A program made the translations under genes and the position numbers. From Jiella soli (GTDB taxonomy: Bacteria > Pseudomonadota > Alphaproteobacteria > Rhizobiales > Rhizobiaceae), in the NCBI RefSeq assembly GCF_020615385.1, contig NZ_JAJAVB010000002.1, positions 360,265-424,264 of the forward strand: a stretch of 64,000 nucleotides of DNA, in the 5' to 3' direction. A model generated the notes under the pieces. The model did not search any database. It saw only the letters and a program-made list of their open reading frames with translations, and was not told where the DNA came from. This document shows, one piece after another, positions 8,164-18,825 of this stretch; position 1 is the first letter of the stretch; each line of letters begins with the position of its first letter.

Positions 8164-8862
8164 TTGGATACAGACTCTAGAGGCCCGTACTCTTTCAGAC
8201 ATGTCCGGCGCAGAAAGACCACGCAGGATCTCGTATACGAGCAAATCCGTGATGCGTTGATCGCCGGCACGTTTGAGGCTGGCCGGACGTTCACCATCAC
8301 CTCGATGGCCACTGAGTTCGGCACCTCGCACATGCCGGTGCGCGAAGCGCTGCGACGCCTGGTGGCCGAACATGCGCTCGAACTCGATTCCACGGGTACC
8401 GCGCGTGTGCCCCTGACAACGCCGGAGGGCCTCGATCATCTGTGCGATGCCCGCTGCATCGTCGAGCGCGCGGCGGCGGAACAGGCCTGTTCACGGCTCC
8501 ACGCGCCCGAACTCGAGGCTCTGGAGGCGGTGGCGCAGACCCATGTGGAGGCTTTGCGACAAGGCGATGCGGTCCGCATGCTTTCGAGCAATTACACATT
8601 TCATTTCACGGTCTACCAGGCCTCCGGCAATCCGGTCCTGATCAATCTCGTCCAGAACCTCTGGCTGAGATACGGCCCCTATGTGCGGCTGCTGACGGAT
8701 CGGATGACCGAGATGCTGAAGCAGGACGAAGCCGGCAGCTACTCGAAGTACCATCTGGAACTCCTGGCTGCGCTCAGCCGGGGTGACGCCGCCGCAGCCG
8801 GCCAGGCGATCGTCGACGACATCCACAACAGCCAGCGTCTCCTCCACCGCTTCTTCGACTGA
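8164..8862 (+). CDS. GntR-family transcriptional regulator (FCD domain)
   Basis: 232-residue DNA-binding regulator of the FadR/FCD subgroup. Residues ~18-75 form the winged helix-turn-helix (TTQDLVYEQIRDALIAGTF, then MPVREALRRLVAEHAL); the rest is an all-helical FCD ligand domain with the usual acidic/histidine pattern (DARCIVERAAAEQA, FHFTVYQASGNPVL, KYHLELLAALSRGD). The only start that covers the HTH is TTG at 8164, preceded by GAGTGGGA; an ATG at 8202 is out of frame. Located between transposon relics and the importer operon it probably controls. Confidence 0.88.
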   Translation: MDTDSRGPYSFRHVRRRKTTQDLVYEQIRDALIAGTFEAGRTFTITSMATEFGTSHMPVREALRRLVAEHALELDSTGTARVPLTTPEGLDHLCDARCIVERAAAEQACSRLHAPELEALEAVAQTHVEALRQGDAVRMLSSNYTFHFTVYQASGNPVLINLVQNLWLRYGPYVRLLTDRMTEMLKQDEAGSYSKYHLELLAALSRGDAAAAGQAIVDDIHNSQRLLHRFFD

Positions 8863-9179
8863 AGCACGAGATTTGCTCGCGGCATCCGCGACGGTTGCGC
8901 GGATCGATGACCGCCGCCCTCCTCGACCGATCGCCCACAATCCCTTCTTTTGCGCTGCAGCATCCTGGCGATCCTGCACTGCACAATATTCGTGCATCCA
9001 TTCCTGCTGAAAATTTCGTGGGCGGACTTGATCATTTTTCGGACCGATGGTCTGATCGTTCGATCAAATGATCAGGCCATCGGTCGTGTTGATGGCTTCA
9101 GCGGTCGGGACTTCCGGTTCCGGCAATTCGAGCAAACCGAGCTGGCCCCCGCGAAGTCGGCGACATGGAGTGGACTGCA
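8863..9179. other. Intergenic region with regulatory palindrome
   Basis: 317 bases without a supported gene between the GntR gene and the importer operon. The first half shows nothing I recognise; the second half holds an inverted repeat at 9043-9084 and an additional TTGATCAT-like sequence at 9029-9036. The promoter of the importer is expected here, but no clear -35/-10 pair can be assigned. Confidence 0.5.
9043..9084. promoter_or_regulatory. Inverted repeat containing second GntR box
   Basis: ACCGATGGTCTGATC (9043-9057) and GATCAGGCCATCGGT (9070-9084) are complementary at 14 of 15 positions around a 12-base centre. The right half of the structure contains the minus-strand copy of the 19-base box seen before the GntR gene (9055-9073). 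It lies about 95 bases upstream of the binding-protein start: a plausible operator for the GntR protein. Confidence 0.5.
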
Positions 9180-10769
9180 ATGACATTGAGACGCACCAGC
9201 TTTCTCGCAGGTCCCGCCTTGGCTGCGCTTCTTGCCGCCGCACCGTCGGTCCAAGCGGCCGAGTTCAAATTCGCCGGGCCATTGGACGCCTACACGCTCG
9301 ACCCGCACGCCATCTCGAACACCCTCGTGTTCGCCGTCCTGCGCAATGTCTACGAACCGCTCGTCACGCGCGGGAAGGATCTCTCCATCGAGCCGGCGCT
9401 CGCCACCGACTGGAAGCAGGTCGAGGACACAGTCTGGGAGTTCAAGCTGCGCGAGGACGTGAAGTTCTCGAACGGCAATGATTTCACCGCCGACGACGTC
9501 GTCTTCTCCTTCGAGCGGGCCAAGAAGGGCGGCATGAAGTCCCATCTGTCCGAGGTGGAGTCCATCGAGAAAGTCGACGACCATACCGTCCGCCTGAAGA
9601 CGAAATCGGTCGACCCGATCCTGCCCAAGCAGATCGTCAACTGGTTCATGATGGACAGCGACTGGGCCGCGGAGAACGGCGCAACGGAACCCGGTCAGGC
9701 CGACAATTCGACGGAAAGCTACGCCAATCGCAACGCCATGGGCACCGGATCCTATGTGATCTCCGATCGTGACCCCGGCGTCAAAACCGTCTTTTCCGCC
9801 AATCCCGACTGGTGGGGCAAGATGGATGGGAACGTCGACAAGGCGACGTTCTTCGTCATCGCCAATCCTTCGACCCGTGTCTCGGCTCTGATTTCGGGCG
9901 AGGTGGACATGATCGATGGCGTCCCGCCCCAGGACGCGAGCCGTATCGAGAGCACCGACGGCCTGCGGATCGAGGCGACGTCCGACCTTCGCACGGTCTA
10001 TATGCAGCCGGACGTGGCGCGCGACGAACTGATCCATGGCGGCGGCGTCAAGGGCAATCCCTTCAAGGACCCGAAGGTTCGCCAAGCGATGAAACTCGCC
10101 ATCGACACCGAGGCAATCCAGAAGCGGATCATGCGCGGCTATTCGACCCCGGTCGGGCTGCCGATCGCCAACGAGGTCGAGGGCTCGACGTCCGAACTCA
10201 ATGCGCCGAACAAGCCGGATCTGGAAAAGGCCAAGCAGTTGATGAAGGAGGCCGGCTACGAGGACGGCTTCGACGTCACGCTCGACTGCACGAACGACCG
10301 CTTCATGAACGACGAGGCGACCTGTCTCGCTGTCGGATCCTTTCTGGCGCAGATCGGCATCCGCATCACGCCGCGCGCGCAGGCGACGGCGCGCTGGGCC
10401 CAGCAGATCAACCCGCCGGGGTACAACACCTCCTTCACGATGCTGAGCTACTCGCCCTACACCTATGATGCCCACCAGTTCCTGTCGGGCCTTGCTGCAA
10501 CCCGTGACCCGGCCAATGGACGCGGCGTCTTCAACATCGGCGGCTATTCGGACCCGCGGATCGACAAGCTGACCGACGAGATCGGCTCGGAAAGGGACCC
10601 GGAGAAGCGCACGAAGCTTCTGCAAGAAGCCTTTTCGATCCTGAAGGCGAGCGACGCCTACATTCCGATCCACCAGCTGCAGATCCTGTGGGGGGTCCGC
10701 AAGGGTGTCGACGTCGTGCAGCAGGCCGATCTTGCCTACCCGCTCAGATGGTTCCAGGTGTCGAAATGA
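9180..10769 (+). CDS. ABC transporter solute-binding protein, family 5
   Basis: Periplasmic binding protein (529 residues) of the second Dpp-type importer. A signal peptide is clear (MTLRRTSF, hydrophobic core, cleavage near VQAAE). Family-5 hallmarks follow: DPHAISNTLVFAVLRNVYEPL, WEFKLREDVKFSNG, FTADDVVFSFERA and the C-terminal DPKVRQAMKLAIDTEAIQ. ATG 9180 is preferred over ATG 9165 because GGAG sits at the right distance before it and the peptide then begins with basic residues. Stop overlaps the peptidase start (ATGA). Confidence 0.92.
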   Translation: MTLRRTSFLAGPALAALLAAAPSVQAAEFKFAGPLDAYTLDPHAISNTLVFAVLRNVYEPLVTRGKDLSIEPALATDWKQVEDTVWEFKLREDVKFSNGNDFTADDVVFSFERAKKGGMKSHLSEVESIEKVDDHTVRLKTKSVDPILPKQIVNWFMMDSDWAAENGATEPGQADNSTESYANRNAMGTGSYVISDRDPGVKTVFSANPDWWGKMDGNVDKATFFVIANPSTRVSALISGEVDMIDGVPPQDASRIESTDGLRIEATSDLRTVYMQPDVARDELIHGGGVKGNPFKDPKVRQAMKLAIDTEAIQKRIMRGYSTPVGLPIANEVEGSTSELNAPNKPDLEKAKQLMKEAGYEDGFDVTLDCTNDRFMNDEATCLAVGSFLAQIGIRITPRAQATARWAQQINPPGYNTSFTMLSYSPYTYDAHQFLSGLAATRDPANGRGVFNIGGYSDPRIDKLTDEIGSERDPEKRTKLLQEAFSILKASDAYIPIHQLQILWGVRKGVDVVQQADLAYPLRWFQVSK

Positions 10770-11920
10770 CGGCAGACGCCGATTTCGCCCGGCGGCTGGC
10801 GGAGCTGATCGCCTTTCCGACTGTCAGCGATGTCTCCAACCTCGATCTCGTCGCACATATCGAGGCGCTGGCGGCGGAACACGGGGCGACCTGCCGTCGC
10901 TTCGACGATCCGCAGGGCGGCGCGAAGACCAACCTTGTCGTCACGATCGGGCCCGAGGTGGCCGGCGGCCTGGTTCTGAGCGGGCACACCGACGTGGTGC
11001 CCGTCACCGGACAAAGCTGGACCGGCGACCCCTGGGCGATGCGCACCCTGAACCACCGCTTCCTCGGCCGCGGCGCGACGGACATGAAAGGCTTCCTCGC
11101 CTGCTGTCTCGCCGCCCTCCCGCATTTCGCCGGGATGGCCTTGAAGCGGCCGATCCACCTCGCCTTCTCCTATGACGAGGAGGTCGGGTGCACCGGTGTC
11201 GGGCCGATGGCGGAGTGGCTCGGACAAAACGCCAAGCCGTCTCTCGCGGTCATCGGCGAAGCGACGGAGATGGATCTGGTGACCGCCCACAAGGGCGGCA
11301 CGATCGGCTGGACCTACGTGACCGGCAAGCCGGCCCATTCCTCGCAGCCCGACAAGGGCGTCAACGCCGTGATGATCGCCGCCGAACTCATCGCCGAGAT
11401 CAACCGGATCGCCGAGGAGATGCGGTCCGGCCCGACTGTCGAGGGCATCGACCCGCCCTTCTCGACGATCCAGGTCAACCAGATCGAAGGCGGCAGCCAC
11501 GGCAACATCCTTGCCGAGCACTGCAAGTTCTTCTGGGAAATGCGGCTCGTTCCCGGCGACAGCGTTGAGCGGGTGCTGGGCCGCATGAAGGCCAGGGCGG
11601 ACATGCTTGAGCCTGCCATGAAGGCGGTGACGTCGGATGCGGGAATCCGGCTCGACATACAATCCCGTATCCCGCCCCTCGGCCCCAGCGGCGACGATGC
11701 GCTCGAGGCGCGTCTGCTGGCGCTGCTCGGCCGCACGGCACCAAGGGCCGTGCCCTATGGCACCGAAGCCGGGATTTTTGCGGCGGCCGGCATGCCGGCG
11801 GTCGTCATCGGGCCCGGCACGATCGCCGACGCCCATCAGCCGGACGAGAGCATCGCCATCGAGCAGATGGCCGCATGTTCGGATTTCCTCCTGCGGCTCG
11901 CAGCCTCCGAAGTCTCATGA
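10766..11920 (+). CDS. M20 peptidase, ArgE-like deacetylase
   Basis: 384-residue metallopeptidase of the ArgE/DapE/ACY1 group, predicted to hydrolyse an N-acyl amino acid in the cytoplasm. Zinc-site residues are all present: H and D in SGHTDVVPV, D in GRGATDMKG, EE in YDEEVGCTG, E in GEATEMD and H in DAHQPDES. Best resemblance is to acetylornithine deacetylase, but the position between the binding protein and permease genes of an importer argues for a catabolic role on an imported N-acylated compound rather than arginine synthesis. ATG 10766 gives an ATGA overlap with the binding-protein gene. Confidence 0.88.
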   Translation: MTADADFARRLAELIAFPTVSDVSNLDLVAHIEALAAEHGATCRRFDDPQGGAKTNLVVTIGPEVAGGLVLSGHTDVVPVTGQSWTGDPWAMRTLNHRFLGRGATDMKGFLACCLAALPHFAGMALKRPIHLAFSYDEEVGCTGVGPMAEWLGQNAKPSLAVIGEATEMDLVTAHKGGTIGWTYVTGKPAHSSQPDKGVNAVMIAAELIAEINRIAEEMRSGPTVEGIDPPFSTIQVNQIEGGSHGNILAEHCKFFWEMRLVPGDSVERVLGRMKARADMLEPAMKAVTSDAGIRLDIQSRIPPLGPSGDDALEARLLALLGRTAPRAVPYGTEAGIFAAAGMPAVVIGPGTIADAHQPDESIAIEQMAACSDFLLRLAASEVS

Positions 11921-12888
11921 TCGCCTATGCCTTTGGCCGCATCCTGCAGACGCTGCTGGTGCTTCTGGTCATCAGCTTCATCGCGTTCCTTCTCGTCGCG
12001 ACGCTCGGCGATCCGCTCGGCCTTCTGCTGCCTCCCGAGGCAAGTCTTGCCGAGCGGCAGGAACTGATCATGCGCCTCGGCTTGAACGAGCCGCTGCCGT
12101 CTCGCTTCCTGCATTTCCTCGCGGGCATGCTGCAGGGCGATTTCGGCCTTTCCTACCGCACACAGGAGGGAGTCGGCGCGATGATCGCCGCGCGGCTTCC
12201 CGCCACCATCGAACTCGCCTTCGCAAGCCTGCTGGTTACGCTCGCCATCGGGGTGCCGCTGGGTATCCTGTGCGGAGTGCGGCCGAGCAGCCCTCTGGCG
12301 AAGAGCGTCATGCTCGTCTCGATCGCCGGCATCACGCTTCCGAACTTCGTCGTCGGCGTGTTGTTGATTGCGGTCTTCTCGGTACAGCTTGGCTGGTTTC
12401 CCTCGTTCGGGCGCGGCGAAACCGTCGAACTCGGCGGCTGGACCACCGGCTTGCTGACGCTCTCCGGCTGGCAGGCCATCATTCTTCCGGCCATCACTCT
12501 GGCGGCCTTCCAGGTCACCTTCGTCATTCGGATGCTGCGCACGCAGCTCCTCGAGGTCGGGCAGAGCGAGCACATCCGCTTCGCGCGCGCGCGCGGTCTC
12601 AGCGAACGGCAGGTCTGGCTTTCCTATGCGATGCGCAACGCCCTTCTGCCAACGATCACCATGCTCGCCCTCCAGCTCGGCAACGTCATCGCCTTTTCGG
12701 TGGTCACAGAAGGGGTCTTCGCCTGGCCCGGCCTCGGATCGCTGTTTCTGCAGTCCGTCCAGTCCGCCGACATCCCCGTCATCGCCATTTACCTCATCTT
12801 CGTTGGTGCCGTCTTCATGATCATCAATCTCGCCGTCGAGCTCAGCTATCCGCTGCTCGACCCGCGTCTCAGGCGGGGCCGCGCATGA
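11917..12888 (+). CDS. ABC transporter permease, DppB type
   Basis: Inner-membrane permease, 323 residues, about six membrane spans. The N-terminal block (IAYAFGRILQTLLVLLVISF) and the EAA loop (FARARGLSERQVWLSYAMRN) are typical. ATG 11917 overlaps the peptidase stop as ATGA; an ATG at 11875 in the same frame would overlap the peptidase by 46 bases and adds unrelated residues, so it is not chosen. Ends in an ATGA overlap with the second permease. Confidence 0.9.
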   Translation: MIAYAFGRILQTLLVLLVISFIAFLLVATLGDPLGLLLPPEASLAERQELIMRLGLNEPLPSRFLHFLAGMLQGDFGLSYRTQEGVGAMIAARLPATIELAFASLLVTLAIGVPLGILCGVRPSSPLAKSVMLVSIAGITLPNFVVGVLLIAVFSVQLGWFPSFGRGETVELGGWTTGLLTLSGWQAIILPAITLAAFQVTFVIRMLRTQLLEVGQSEHIRFARARGLSERQVWLSYAMRNALLPTITMLALQLGNVIAFSVVTEGVFAWPGLGSLFLQSVQSADIPVIAIYLIFVGAVFMIINLAVELSYPLLDPRLRRGRA

Positions 12889-13778
12889 GGGGGCTCGCCG
12901 ACGCGCTGCGGGGCCAACCGGGGCCGATCGCCGCGGCCGTGATCATCATGCTCCTCGTCGTCTACGCCTTCGTGGTGCCGCTCTTCACCGCCGACCCGTT
13001 CTCGATGGCCGGCATGTCGATCCTCGACGCGTTCTCTCCACCGGCCTGGATGGAGGGCGGCGTCGCCGCCATGCCGCTCGGTGCCGACGATCAGGGGCGC
13101 AATCTTCTGACCGCCATGGCCTACGGATTGCGCACGTCGATCATGGTGGGAGGCATTTCCGTGGTGATCGGGCTGGGCCTCGGAGGGGCGCTGGGCCTGA
13201 TTTCGGGTTACGTCGGCGGGCGGACCGACGCGGTGATCATGCGCCTTGCCGATGTGCAGCTCGCCTACCCGGCCTTGCTCCTGGCCATGGTCATCGACGG
13301 CATCGCCAATGCGTTGCTCGGTCGCGGCCGCTCGAACGAGGTCGCCATCGCGATCGTCACGATCTCGATCGGCATCGCCTTCTGGGTGCAGTACGCCCGC
13401 ACCATCCGCTCCAGCGTCATGGTCGAGCGCGACCAGGAATATGTCGCGGCCGCCCGCGTGACCGGACGCTCGAATACGGCGATCCTGGTCAAGCACATCC
13501 TGCCGAACGTGATGGCGCCGGTGCTGGTGATCGCCACCATCAATCTCGGCATCGCCGTCATCACCGAAGCGACCTTGAGCTTTCTCGGCATTGGCATCCC
13601 GCCGACCTATCCCTCGCTCGGCTCGCTCATCCGCAACGGCAACGCCTTTCTGCAGTCCGGCGAATGGTGGATCTCGGTCTGGCCGTGCCTGGTCCTGGTC
13701 CTGCTGGTGATCGCCGTCAACGTGCTCGGCGACCATCTGCGCGACCATTTCAACCCGAAGATCAGGGGGCGCTCGTGA
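12885..13778 (+). CDS. ABC transporter permease, DppC type
   Basis: Second permease, 297 residues. The DppC block is LGADDQGRNLLTAMAYGLRTS, followed by the membrane core with the EAA loop near YVAAARVTGRSNTAILVKHI. Starts at ATG 12885 overlapping the DppB-type stop and ends with a GTGA overlap to the ATPase gene. Confidence 0.9.
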   Translation: MRGLADALRGQPGPIAAAVIIMLLVVYAFVVPLFTADPFSMAGMSILDAFSPPAWMEGGVAAMPLGADDQGRNLLTAMAYGLRTSIMVGGISVVIGLGLGGALGLISGYVGGRTDAVIMRLADVQLAYPALLLAMVIDGIANALLGRGRSNEVAIAIVTISIGIAFWVQYARTIRSSVMVERDQEYVAAARVTGRSNTAILVKHILPNVMAPVLVIATINLGIAVITEATLSFLGIGIPPTYPSLGSLIRNGNAFLQSGEWWISVWPCLVLVLLVIAVNVLGDHLRDHFNPKIRGRS

Positions 13779-14754
13779 CCGATCCTCTGCTTCAGGTGCG
13801 CGACCTCAGTGTCGTGCTTGCCCGCGACGGCGCCGACCTGCCGGTGCTCGACCGGGTGTCGTTCGACATCGCCCCCGGCGAGGTCCTCGGCATTGTCGGC
13901 GAGAGCGGCGCCGGCAAGTCGATGGCCGGCGCTGCCATCATCGACCTGCTCGCGCCCCCGCTACGCCGCTGCGGCGGCACGATCACGCTCGGCGGCGAGC
14001 GCCTCGACCTGCTCACCCGCCGGCAGATGCGACGGGTGCGCGGCAAGCGGATCGGCTTCGTCTTCCAGGATCCGATGACCTCGCTCAATCCGGTTCTCAC
14101 CATCGGCCGGCAGCTCACCGACACGATGCGCCGTCACCTGCCGCTCAGCCGTAGCGAAGCGCACGAGCGCGCAATCTCCTGGCTGACCCGCACCGGTCTG
14201 CCGAACCCGGCCCGCGTCTTCGCTGCGGCGCCGCACGAGCTGTCCGGCGGCCAGCGGCAGCGCGTCGTCATCGCCCTCGCGCTCTGCGCCGAACCCGACC
14301 TCGTCATCGCCGACGAGCCGACCACGGCGCTCGATGTCTCGGTCCAGGCGCACATGCTGCAGCTCCTGCGGGACCTTCACGAAGAGACCGGAACGGCGAT
14401 GATGCTGATCACCCACGATCTCGGCGTGATTGCCAAGATGGCGGACCGCGTGGCGGTCTTCTATGCCGGGCGGCTGATCGAGACCGCAAGGACCGAAAGC
14501 CTGATCGCGGCGCCCCTTCACCCCTACACTGCCGGCCTGATGCAGGCGACGCCGGCGCCGGACGCCGAAGGGGTCATGCGCGTCAAGGCGATCCCGGGTT
14601 CCATGCCGGGTCTTGGCGCAATCCCGCCAGGCTGCGCCTTTCACCCGCGTTGCGACCGTTCGCGGGATATCTGCCGAGAGTCGCCGCCGCCGCTCGCCAG
14701 AGCCGGCGGGCACGAGGCCGCCTGCTATTTTCCGCTGCAGCAGGGGGGCAATCC

Positions 14755-14758
<4 letters not shown>
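13775..14758 (+). CDS. ABC transporter ATP-binding protein, DppD type
   Basis: 327-residue ATPase. Walker A is GESGAGKS, the signature LSGGQRQRVVIALAL, Walker B LVIADEPTTALDVSVQ, the H-loop LITHDLGVI, and the C-terminus holds the cysteine-bearing tail (CAFHPRCDRSRDIC) of DppD proteins. Start is GTG at 13775 in a GTGA overlap with the permease gene. Confidence 0.92.
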
Positions 14759-15713
<955 letters not shown>

Positions 15714-15717
<4 letters not shown>

Positions 15718-17150
15718 GCCGGGACAACGCCATCGCCAGGGCACAGAAAGGCATTGCCGACGGCAGCTTCGCCAGCGCGCTGGCCCGGCGCGTCGCGATC
15801 CAGAGTGCCAGCCGCGTCGCGGAACTGCGGCCCGAACTCGCCCGCTATCTCGACGAGGAGATGATCCCGCTCTTTTCGCGGCTCGGCTTCACGACACGGC
15901 TCTTGGAGCATCCGCTGGCACCGGGGCCGTGTCTGCTGGCCGAACGCATCGAAGGGCCCGATCTTCCCACCATCCTGCAATACGGCCATGGCGACGTCGT
16001 CGCAGGCCTCGACGGCTGGCACGAAGGGCTCTCCCCCTTCACCCTCACCGAGCGCGACGGGCGCTGGTACGGTCGCGGCACGGCCGACAACAAGGGCCAG
16101 CACAGCATCAATCTCGCGGCCATCGAGGCCGTGTTGTCGGAGCGTGGAAAGCTCGGCTTCAACCTCAAATACCTGATCGAGATGGGCGAGGAGTCCGGCT
16201 CGCTTGGCCTCAGGGAGATCTGCGCCGAGCATTCCGAAGCGCTGACGGCCGATGTCCTGATCGCCTCCGACGGGCCGCGGCTCGCCCTCGATCGCCCGAC
16301 GCTCTTCCTCGGCGCGCGGGGCGGCGTCTCGTTCTACATCGAGATCGTCGCGCGCGAAGAGTTCCAGCACTCCGGCAACTGGGGCGGCATCCTCAGCAAT
16401 CCTGGCGTCGAGCTCGCCCACGCGATCACCCACCTTATCGGCCGCACCGGACAGATCCGCGTCCCGTCGCTGACGCCGGGCGACATTCCTCCGAATGTCA
16501 GGACCGCGCTTTCGAAGCTGAAAATCACCCCCCTCGCCGGCGATCCGCAGATCGAGCCGTGGTGGGGCGAGCCTGGCCTGACCACCGAGGAAAAGGTCTT
16601 CGGCTGGTCGAGCTTCGAGGTGATGGAGATGGAGTGCGGCAACCTCGCCCAGCCGCTCTACGCCATTCCACCACGGGCTCGTGCCCGACTGCAGCTGCGC
16701 TTTCCCGTCGGCGTCGATGTCGAGGCGGTGGTACCGGCGGTACGCAGGACGCTCCGGGACGCCGGCTTCGACCGGGTCGTCGTGCATGAGCCACACGACG
16801 CGATCTTCCTGGCGACACGCCTCGATCCAGATCATCCCTGGGTCGGACGGATCGCCGGTTCACTCGAACGAACGGCGAAGGCCGTACCGGCGATCCTGCC
16901 CAATCTCGGCGGCTCGCTGCCCAACGACATCTTCGCCCGGGATCTGAAGCTTCCGACCGTCTGGATCCCGCACTCCTATCCCGGCTGCCTGCAGCACGCC
17001 CCGAACGAACACCTGCCCATCGATCTCGCCCATGAGGCGCTCGGCCTGATGGCCGGACTCTACTTCGATCTCGGCGCGGACAATCCGGACGCCGAGACCC
17101 TCTCATCCCATCGACACGGAACAGCAGACCATGAAGCGACTGGCCATTGA
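15714..17150 (+). CDS. M20 family metallopeptidase (second peptidase of the operon)
   Basis: 478-residue M20/dipeptidase-like enzyme, distinct from the ArgE-like gene upstream. Metal and catalytic residues: H and D in QYGHGDVVAG, D in GRGTADNKGQH, EE in EMGEESGS, D in IASDGPRL, and the last ligand His in LQHAPNEHLP. The length and insertion (the lid domain, ~residues 200-330) fit M20 dipeptidases. Its start overlaps the DppF-type ATPase gene, and its 3' end overlaps the aminotransferase gene by 20 bases, so the peptide or acyl-amino-acid would be imported, hydrolysed and then transaminated (inference). Confidence 0.87.
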
Positions 17151-18321
17151 CCCCGACACCGCGCTGGCGCACGTGCGAGGTGCGATAGCCGACGTCGAGA
17201 CCGACAATATCGCCCTGATGGCCGAAAAGGCCGGCTCGATCGGAGACGTGATCCGCCTGTGGTACGGGGAGAGCGACGTGGTGACGCCGGAGCCGATCCG
17301 GCGCGCCGCGAAGGAGAGCCTCGACCGCGGCGAGACGTTCTACGTGCCCCAGATGGCCGGCCACCCGGCGCTTGCCGCCGAACTTGCGACCTATCAGTCG
17401 GAGCTTCACGGCCTGTCGCTCGGCATCGACCGCTCGACCGTCACGCCGGGTGGCATGCAGGCGGTCCATCTCGCGCTGTCGCTGATGCTCGAGCCGGGCG
17501 CGAACGCGGTCTATGTCGAGCCGCAATGGCCGAACATCCGCCACTCGATCCATCTGACCGGCGCCGAGGCCCGTCCCGTCGCGCTCGACCTCGTCGACGG
17601 GCGCTGGTCGCTGGATCTGGACCGGCTGTTCGACGCCTGTGACGCCCGCACCCGGGCGATCGTCTTTTCGACGCCGTCGAACCCCTGCGGCTGGTGCGCC
17701 AGTCACGACGAGCTGGAAGCGCTGGTCGATTTCTCCCGGCGGACCGGCATCTGGATCGTCAGCGACGAGATGTACAGCCGCCTTGCCCGCACCGGCCGTG
17801 CAGCGCCCTCGCTCCTGCAACACGCCGGGGACGAGGACCTCGCGCTCTGCATCAACGGGTTCTCCAAAGCCTGGGCGATGACCGGCTGGCGCGTCGGCTG
17901 GCTGAACCATCCGGCCTCCGTCGCCCCGGCCTTCCGGGCCGTGACGCAATACGTCAACAGTGGCACCTCTCCCTTCGTTCAGGCGGGCGCCCTGGCGGCG
18001 CTCCAGCACGGGGAGGAATACGCCCTGGCGATGCGCGATCGCTGCATGGCCGGGCTCGATGCTGTCTACGAACGTCTCGGCCGATCGAACTCGATCCGCC
18101 TGCCGGAGATGCCGGAGGGCGGCATGTACGCCTTCTTCCCACTCGCCCCCGAGGGAGAGGACGCGCGCCAGGCCTGCCTCGATCTCGTCTCGAAGGCCCG
18201 CGTCGGCCTCGCGCCGGGCGGCATGTTCGGAAAAAGCACCATCAACTGCGTGCGCATGTGCGTCGCCCGCGATCCCGAGGTCGTCGCCGAGGCCTGCGAC
18301 CGGCTCCTCGCCGCCTTGTAG
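17131..18321 (+). CDS. Pyridoxal-phosphate aminotransferase, class I/II
   Basis: 396-residue fold-type I aminotransferase. The PLP lysine is in NGFSKAWAMTGWRVGWL; the pyridine-contacting Asp is in WIVSDEMYSRL, and the conserved asparagine in STPSNPCGW. The C-terminal RMCVARD carries an Arg in the place of the carboxylate-binding residue. It ends the importer/peptidase operon, consistent with amino-acid breakdown. A relation to aspartate-type or valine-pyruvate-type enzymes cannot be decided from sequence reading alone. Confidence 0.88.
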   Translation: MKRLAIDPDTALAHVRGAIADVETDNIALMAEKAGSIGDVIRLWYGESDVVTPEPIRRAAKESLDRGETFYVPQMAGHPALAAELATYQSELHGLSLGIDRSTVTPGGMQAVHLALSLMLEPGANAVYVEPQWPNIRHSIHLTGAEARPVALDLVDGRWSLDLDRLFDACDARTRAIVFSTPSNPCGWCASHDELEALVDFSRRTGIWIVSDEMYSRLARTGRAAPSLLQHAGDEDLALCINGFSKAWAMTGWRVGWLNHPASVAPAFRAVTQYVNSGTSPFVQAGALAALQHGEEYALAMRDRCMAGLDAVYERLGRSNSIRLPEMPEGGMYAFFPLAPEGEDARQACLDLVSKARVGLAPGGMFGKSTINCVRMCVARDPEVVAEACDRLLAAL

Positions 18322-18825
18322 ACCCGCCGGGCGGGCCGCGCGACAGCGCGTTTGCGATGTTTGGTGGCGATATGCGCCTGCATAACCCGACCCCTCCCCG
18401 GGCGCGAGGTGGCTTAAAGCACGCGGAACGACCGCGATGGCCGCCGTGCAGACCGTCAATTCGGCAGAACCGGACCGAGCTCACCAGTTTTGCGAGCCCA
18501 GTCCAAACTCGCGAGATGGCTGAGGAGAACGGTCAACCGGCGCAGCTCCGGAGTCTCGTCCGGTGTGCATGCGCCGGAGGAACGCGGCGAGGCGGCAGGC
18601 GCGGCGGCTGAGCCGATCTTCCGCACCTTCGATGCGCGCCCATTCCACCATCCGGAATGCCAGCGCTTGCCAGCCGAGCCGGTCAATCCCAAGCCGGCTG
18701 ATCGGCGCCGATGCGCAAGGCATTGCGTCGCGCCTGTCCTCCGACTGAGACGGTCCCCATGCGACTTTCCCCGAGGCCGACGTGCGAGTAGGATTGGATC
18801 GATCTAACCGAGGGAGACGGCAGGC
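18322..18825. other. Intergenic region without a supported gene
   Basis: 504 bases between the aminotransferase gene and the LacI gene. A short GC-rich hairpin (CCCGC 18323-18327 with GCGGG 18331-18335) directly follows the stop and may mark the operon's 3' end. Several open frames exist, including one of 78 codons on the minus strand, but none has a recognisable domain, a ribosome site or a clear codon pattern. The last 35 bases hold the LacI-type palindrome and ribosome site of the next gene. Confidence 0.55.
18794..18807. promoter_or_regulatory. LacI-type operator, copy 1
   Basis: TTGGATCGATCTAA, centred on CG as usual for LacI-family operators, 18 bases upstream of the LacI gene start. 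It differs at one position from the perfect palindrome at 19884-19897. A repressor bound here would block its own gene. Confidence 0.6.

Noticed and set aside
18456-18692. 78-codon minus-strand frame in the gap before the LacI gene
   Set aside because: No ribosome site, no recognisable domain, and high-GC sequence gives frames of this length by chance.
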